Positions 7,947-11,202 of a stretch of 11,202 nt of DNA are shown here, piece after piece. The DNA lies in NCBI GenBank assembly GCA_027604685.1, contig JADHYX010000518.1, positions 1 through 11,202 of the forward strand, read 5' to 3'. The stretch's first letter is position 1. Each line of letters opens with the position of its first letter. Under the pieces are notes generated by a model, which worked only from the letters and a program-made list of their open reading frames with translations, did no database searches and was not told the origin of the DNA. This DNA is from Lobulomyces angularis. Lineage: Eukaryota; Chytridiomycota; Chytridiomycetes; Lobulomycetales; Lobulomycetaceae. A program made the translations under genes and the position numbers.

Positions 7947-8367
7947 ATTTTATTTTTTTTAATTTAATTTAATTTTTTTTTTTTTAAAATTTTTCCAAAA
8001 AAAGTTTTTTTTTTTTAAAATTTTTCTTGTGCCATTTTTTGGAAGATTTTCTTAATTTCTTTTAAGATAAATTCGTGAAATCAATTAGTCATCAAACAAA
8101 AGCAGATTTTAATGGGAGAAAAAAAAAAAAGAACTCGAAACTTTTTTGTTATCAAAGGAAAAATTTGAATTTACAATTTGCAAAAAAAAAAAATACGTTG
8201 TTTTAAAAATAATTTAAATAAATTCAATATTTTTCATCATGTATATATACATACATATATACAAAACAATTAATTATTTTCTTTTTTTTAAATAAAAAAA
8301 AAAAAAAATACTCTTTTAAAATTTTTATTTATACATTTTATTTTCCAACTTTAATCCAATCCAACTT
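7947..8367. other. Spacer between the CorA gene end and the gloA start
   Basis: This serves as 3' flank of the CorA-family gene and upstream region of gloA, since both are read leftward. Long A and T tracts dominate just upstream of the gloA ATG. A purine/pyrimidine-alternating TATATAC/ATACATATAT stretch lies at 8241-8262. No coding frame or known operator was seen, so regulation cannot be read from the sequence. Confidence 0.5.
8324..8342 (-). terminator. Two candidate poly(A) signals of the CorA-family gene
   Basis: On the minus strand AATAAA occurs at 8342-8337 and 8329-8324, about 25 and 40 nt past the TAA at 8370-8368. The placement is reasonable for 3' end formation. The first overlaps the duplicated tail described separately. 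Confidence 0.45.
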
Positions 8368-8397
8368 TTATTGACCAACATTAATCCACTTCAACTT
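8338..8397 (-). repeat. Two 30-bp in-frame tandem copies across the stop codon
   Basis: On the minus strand, 8397-8368 encodes KLKWINVGQ and TAA. The next 30 bases, 8367-8338, encode KLDWIKVGK and TAA in the same frame. The two units match at about 25 of 30 bases. The second unit lies in what is now 3' untranslated sequence. Confidence 0.8.
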
Positions 8398-10664
8398 TAA
8401 TGATAAAATTATTGTTAATAGAATAGAAAAGATGCACCAAATCCAAAAATAAACAAATCTAATAAAAAAAAAAATAAAAAAGAGGTAAAATAAAAAAATA
8501 TAATTACCCCAGCTCCATATGTAATTCAGGAAAATAATCAAAATTCATTCCATATACCCCTGCTAAAAATGTTGTAGGTAAAAAAATGAGTGAAACAACG
8601 GCTAAAGTTCTATCAAAAAAAAAAAAAAATTAAAAATAAAAATATACATTAATCGTCTTTTTGTTGTTACCTCATTGACTCATTTGTAGAATGAGATAAA
8701 CTATTAAAAGTTAGGTCGACTAAGTCATGAGCATTGACTTCAAATGCTTGTAATTCTTCATTAATAGTTAACGTGTGATCCAGTATATCTCCAAAGTACA
8801 CTTTACTTCTTTTGCTGATTGGTACACTGTCTTCTTCCTCTACACTATCTCTTAATGATATAATTAGTCGCTCTTGTGGTTTTAAAGTTCTGTGTATCAA
8901 TTTTAACTCCTTTGAAATCATGTGAAGGGCTATAAAATAAAAATTTATAAATAACAAGAAAAAAACAAAAAATTAATAATTATAAGAAGTGTTTCAAATT
9001 ACTCTTTGTGTAAGCTGCTCTTGGGTTTGAAACAACTAGATCTTGTAACTGATTAATTTGATGAGCATAAAATTCAGTTAGTGGAAAGTTATTGTCTACA
9101 CAGCCTGTAAATTTTTAAAAAATATTTTTTAGTGAAAAGAATATTGATAAATATAGACCATCAATCAATGCATGTAAAAGTAGTGATGAATCTGAAGTTT
9201 TTCTGAGTAAAGTCAAGGCACTACCACTATTTGAGTTGGTTGGCCAAGATAGTGCAGTGTGTAATTTAGAGTTACTTTCAAAATGATGCGGATTTAACCT
9301 ACGTTTAATATTTTCTGTAATATGTTTTCCTTCATTTTGAAAAATTGAAATAATTAATCCATTTTTAAACATAAAAAAGGAACATTGTTCAATCTAAACA
9401 AAATAATTAGCAAAAAAGAAAAAAAATTTAAAATAAAGTTAAAGTTAAATAGAAAAAAATAAAAAATAAAAATAAACTACTTCAGCATCAGGTCTTATAA
9501 ATTTTTCTAAATCATCACTAGTTAATCCTAATCTTAAGAAAAAAGAGAAAAATTTAGAATTATTATTTAGATTACTTTTTAAAGTATTCCTGTCGACCTC
9601 CAAACAATAAACTACGCTGCCAATTATTGTTCTGTTCAGAATCTCCTAGTGAAGATACTGGTAAATCTTGATTATTTCTTTTTAAAGTATTTTTTGTCAA
9701 ATCTATATTTTTTTTAAAGAAAAAAAAATTATATAACCATTTGTTTTTAAAATTTATAAAGTTATTTTATTTTATTTTTTTAAAAAAAAAATTATCTTAC
9801 CTTCATTTGAAGGACTATGTAAACTTAACAAAATCATGCTAACAAATAAATGTTCATCATAAAAGTCACATTTTGTTCTTTGCGGTATATGAAAAATATC
9901 CTAGTATATATTATTATAATTTTTAAAATAAAAAAAAAAATAAAAAAATTAATTAATTTAAATGATGTTAAAGAAAGAATAGTTGTTTAAAATTTATACC
10001 TCTAATGCCAATGGATGTAACTTAAAAAAGGTGCCCAAAATTTTTATCACATCAAATGAAATTCCTTGAACATTAATCCATCTAACTTTGGAATAACTGG
10101 GCCTCTGTTTTTTAGAAAAAAAAAATAAAAATAAAGAAAAGAAAAATTTAAGAAATCAATAAATTATCTTTTATTTTTACTTCAAGTTTCAAAAATGCAG
10201 GAAGTGTGTCATTTTGTAAATTAGTTTCAGTACAATGTTCTTGATCATAGTCAATAACAGAAATGTTTGTCAAAACATGAATTTCTTCAATCTAATTTCA
10301 AGGAAAAAAAAAAAATTTAATAATGAAAATAATAATACATAAAGAATAAAAATTAAAAAGTTAAAAAAAAATAAAAATTGAATTAAAATGAAACCTCTTG
10401 AGGTGGAGTTTGTAAGTCAACTCCCGGAGCAACACCAATTCTTGTTTTGTGTGATTGGCCAGTTTGAACTCTTTTGACAGCAATAATTTTTTTTGCAGCA
10501 GTTTTGAATTTATTTAAGGCATTGTTGCTGGAAGATTTGAAATATTTACTTGAAGGAAGGTTATCTGATGGTAGAGTTGTTGGAGTAGGATTTGTTTCAT
10601 TTGCAGTGCCTTCTGCCTGAGCAGGTTTGTTGCTGATCACTGCAGAACCAGCTGCCTCATCCAT
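8368..10664 (-). CDS. CorA-family magnesium/divalent-cation transporter, complete
   Basis: CorA proteins form homopentameric membrane channels for Mg2+ and related ions. Eleven minus-strand exons are 10664-10395, 10291-10181, 10104-10000, 9900-9801, 9702-9576, 9532-9481, 9393-9159, 9104-9003, 8929-8671, 8609-8508 and 8458-8368. They join in frame to 517 residues. Residues 1-74 are a polar, low-complexity cytoplasmic-type tail. The CorA domain starts near [10 protein letters not shown] (75-84), followed by VRWINVQG (134-141) and [17 protein letters not shown] (156-172). A polar insert fills about 196-232. HALIDG then leads into the long helix. Near the C-terminus lie membrane helix 1 (about 455-473), the signature GMN at 474-476 within YGMNF, and helix 2 (about 489-508). 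The start is the ATG at 10664; an upstream in-frame TTG at 10673 is not needed. Introns are 43-103 nt. No clear mitochondrial presequence is visible, so Mrs2-type localisation is not supported. Ion specificity is family inference. Confidence 0.96.
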
Positions 10665-11202
10665 TTTTTTCAAAATTAATTGTTATTAAAAAAAAAAAAA
10701 AAAGAAAATGAATTTTAAAAAAAACTTACAATTTTTTTTTTTTTTTCTTTTTTAAAAATTTTTTAAAAAAATTTTTTTTTTTGAAAATCAAACAATCAAG
10801 AATTTAATAATAAAATTTTCTTCATTTTGATTAACAAAAAATCATTAAGTGAATTTCATTAAATGAGGAAAAGAATAGATAAACTGTTTTCAAGCAAAGG
10901 TTATATCATTCAGTCCAGTTAAGTTAACACATAACAATTTCTAATTTAAAAATTATACGCAATATATTTTGAGTTTAGATTATAATAAATTAAAGTAAAA
11001 ATTGAATATTTTTTTTATTTATTTTTGTTTGTTTCAATTTAATATTTTTTTTAATGCTGATCAAACGTAAACAAATAGATGTAAGGAAGAATATTAGAAT
11101 GTAAAGGAGAATTAGAGATTTCAGTAGATTTTTTTATCATCGTAGATGTTATTTTTTTGAAAAAGAAACTTTTGGAAAAAGCAAATTTAAAGTTTAAAAT
11201 TG
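10665..11202. other. Upstream region of the CorA-family gene
   Basis: Positions 10680-10790 are dense A and T tracts directly upstream of the ATG and are presumably the leader and core promoter. Positions 10800-11202 are mixed A/T-rich DNA with no frame, tRNA or repeat that I can support. A donor-like GTAAGT occurs on the minus strand near 10730, but no acceptor lies between it and the ATG, so a leader intron is not called. Confidence 0.5.

Noticed and set aside
8241..8262. TATATAC/ATACATATAT palindromic stretch
   Set aside because: Simple-sequence DNA in a spacer. No evidence that it is an operator or origin.
1..11202. tRNA, rRNA, CRISPR arrays, bacterial operon signals
   Set aside because: No cloverleaf or B-box sequence, no regularly spaced repeats, and the gene structure is eukaryotic with spliceosomal introns.

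Overview
This window looks like nuclear DNA of a dictyostelid social amoeba (Dictyostelium or a close relative). It is extremely A+T-rich with long A and T homopolymers between genes. Introns are short, A/T-dominated and GT...AG, stop codons are almost all TAA, and coding DNA stands out as islands of higher G+C. The species cannot be named from sequence alone.

Layout, left to right. (1) Positions 1-411, plus strand: the 3' end of a secreted-looking, cysteine-rich protein built from a 46-residue repeat, one repeat per exon. (2) Positions 412-3016: no intact gene. This stretch holds a decayed Tc1-like transposase relic (about 853-1177) that keeps the DNA-binding and C-terminal parts but lacks the catalytic core, then a diverged ~135-bp direct repeat (1240-1374 and 2255-2393) flanking ~880 bp of stop-riddled DNA with somewhat higher G+C. 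(3) Positions 3017-4009, plus strand: a four-exon gene for a 282-residue orphan protein with seven hydrophobic segments. (4) Positions 4010-5157: A/T-rich spacer with a small isolated hairpin at 4384-4429. (5) Positions 5158-5680, plus strand: a small gene of unknown family that is probably a frameshifted pseudogene. (6) Positions 5681-7109: long spacer with decayed fragments. (7) Positions 7110-7946, minus strand: a complete six-exon glyoxalase I gene (gloA). (8) Positions 8368-10664, minus strand: a complete eleven-exon gene for a 517-residue CorA-family divalent-cation (Mg2+) transporter. (9) Positions 10665-11202: its upstream region.

The two right-hand housekeeping genes are the firm annotations: all exon junctions keep frame and family motifs run across them. 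They lie in the same orientation 421 bp apart, and nothing suggests a functional link. The left half is accessory: repeat-rich, transposon-derived and probably fast-evolving. I found no clear evidence of a wholly new multi-gene system. The most unusual points are a 30-nt intron in gloA, an in-frame 30-bp tandem duplication spanning the CorA stop codon, the one-repeat-per-exon cysteine protein, the transposon relic with its neighbouring direct repeat, and the orphan seven-helix protein with a receptor-like disulfide and glycosylation layout.
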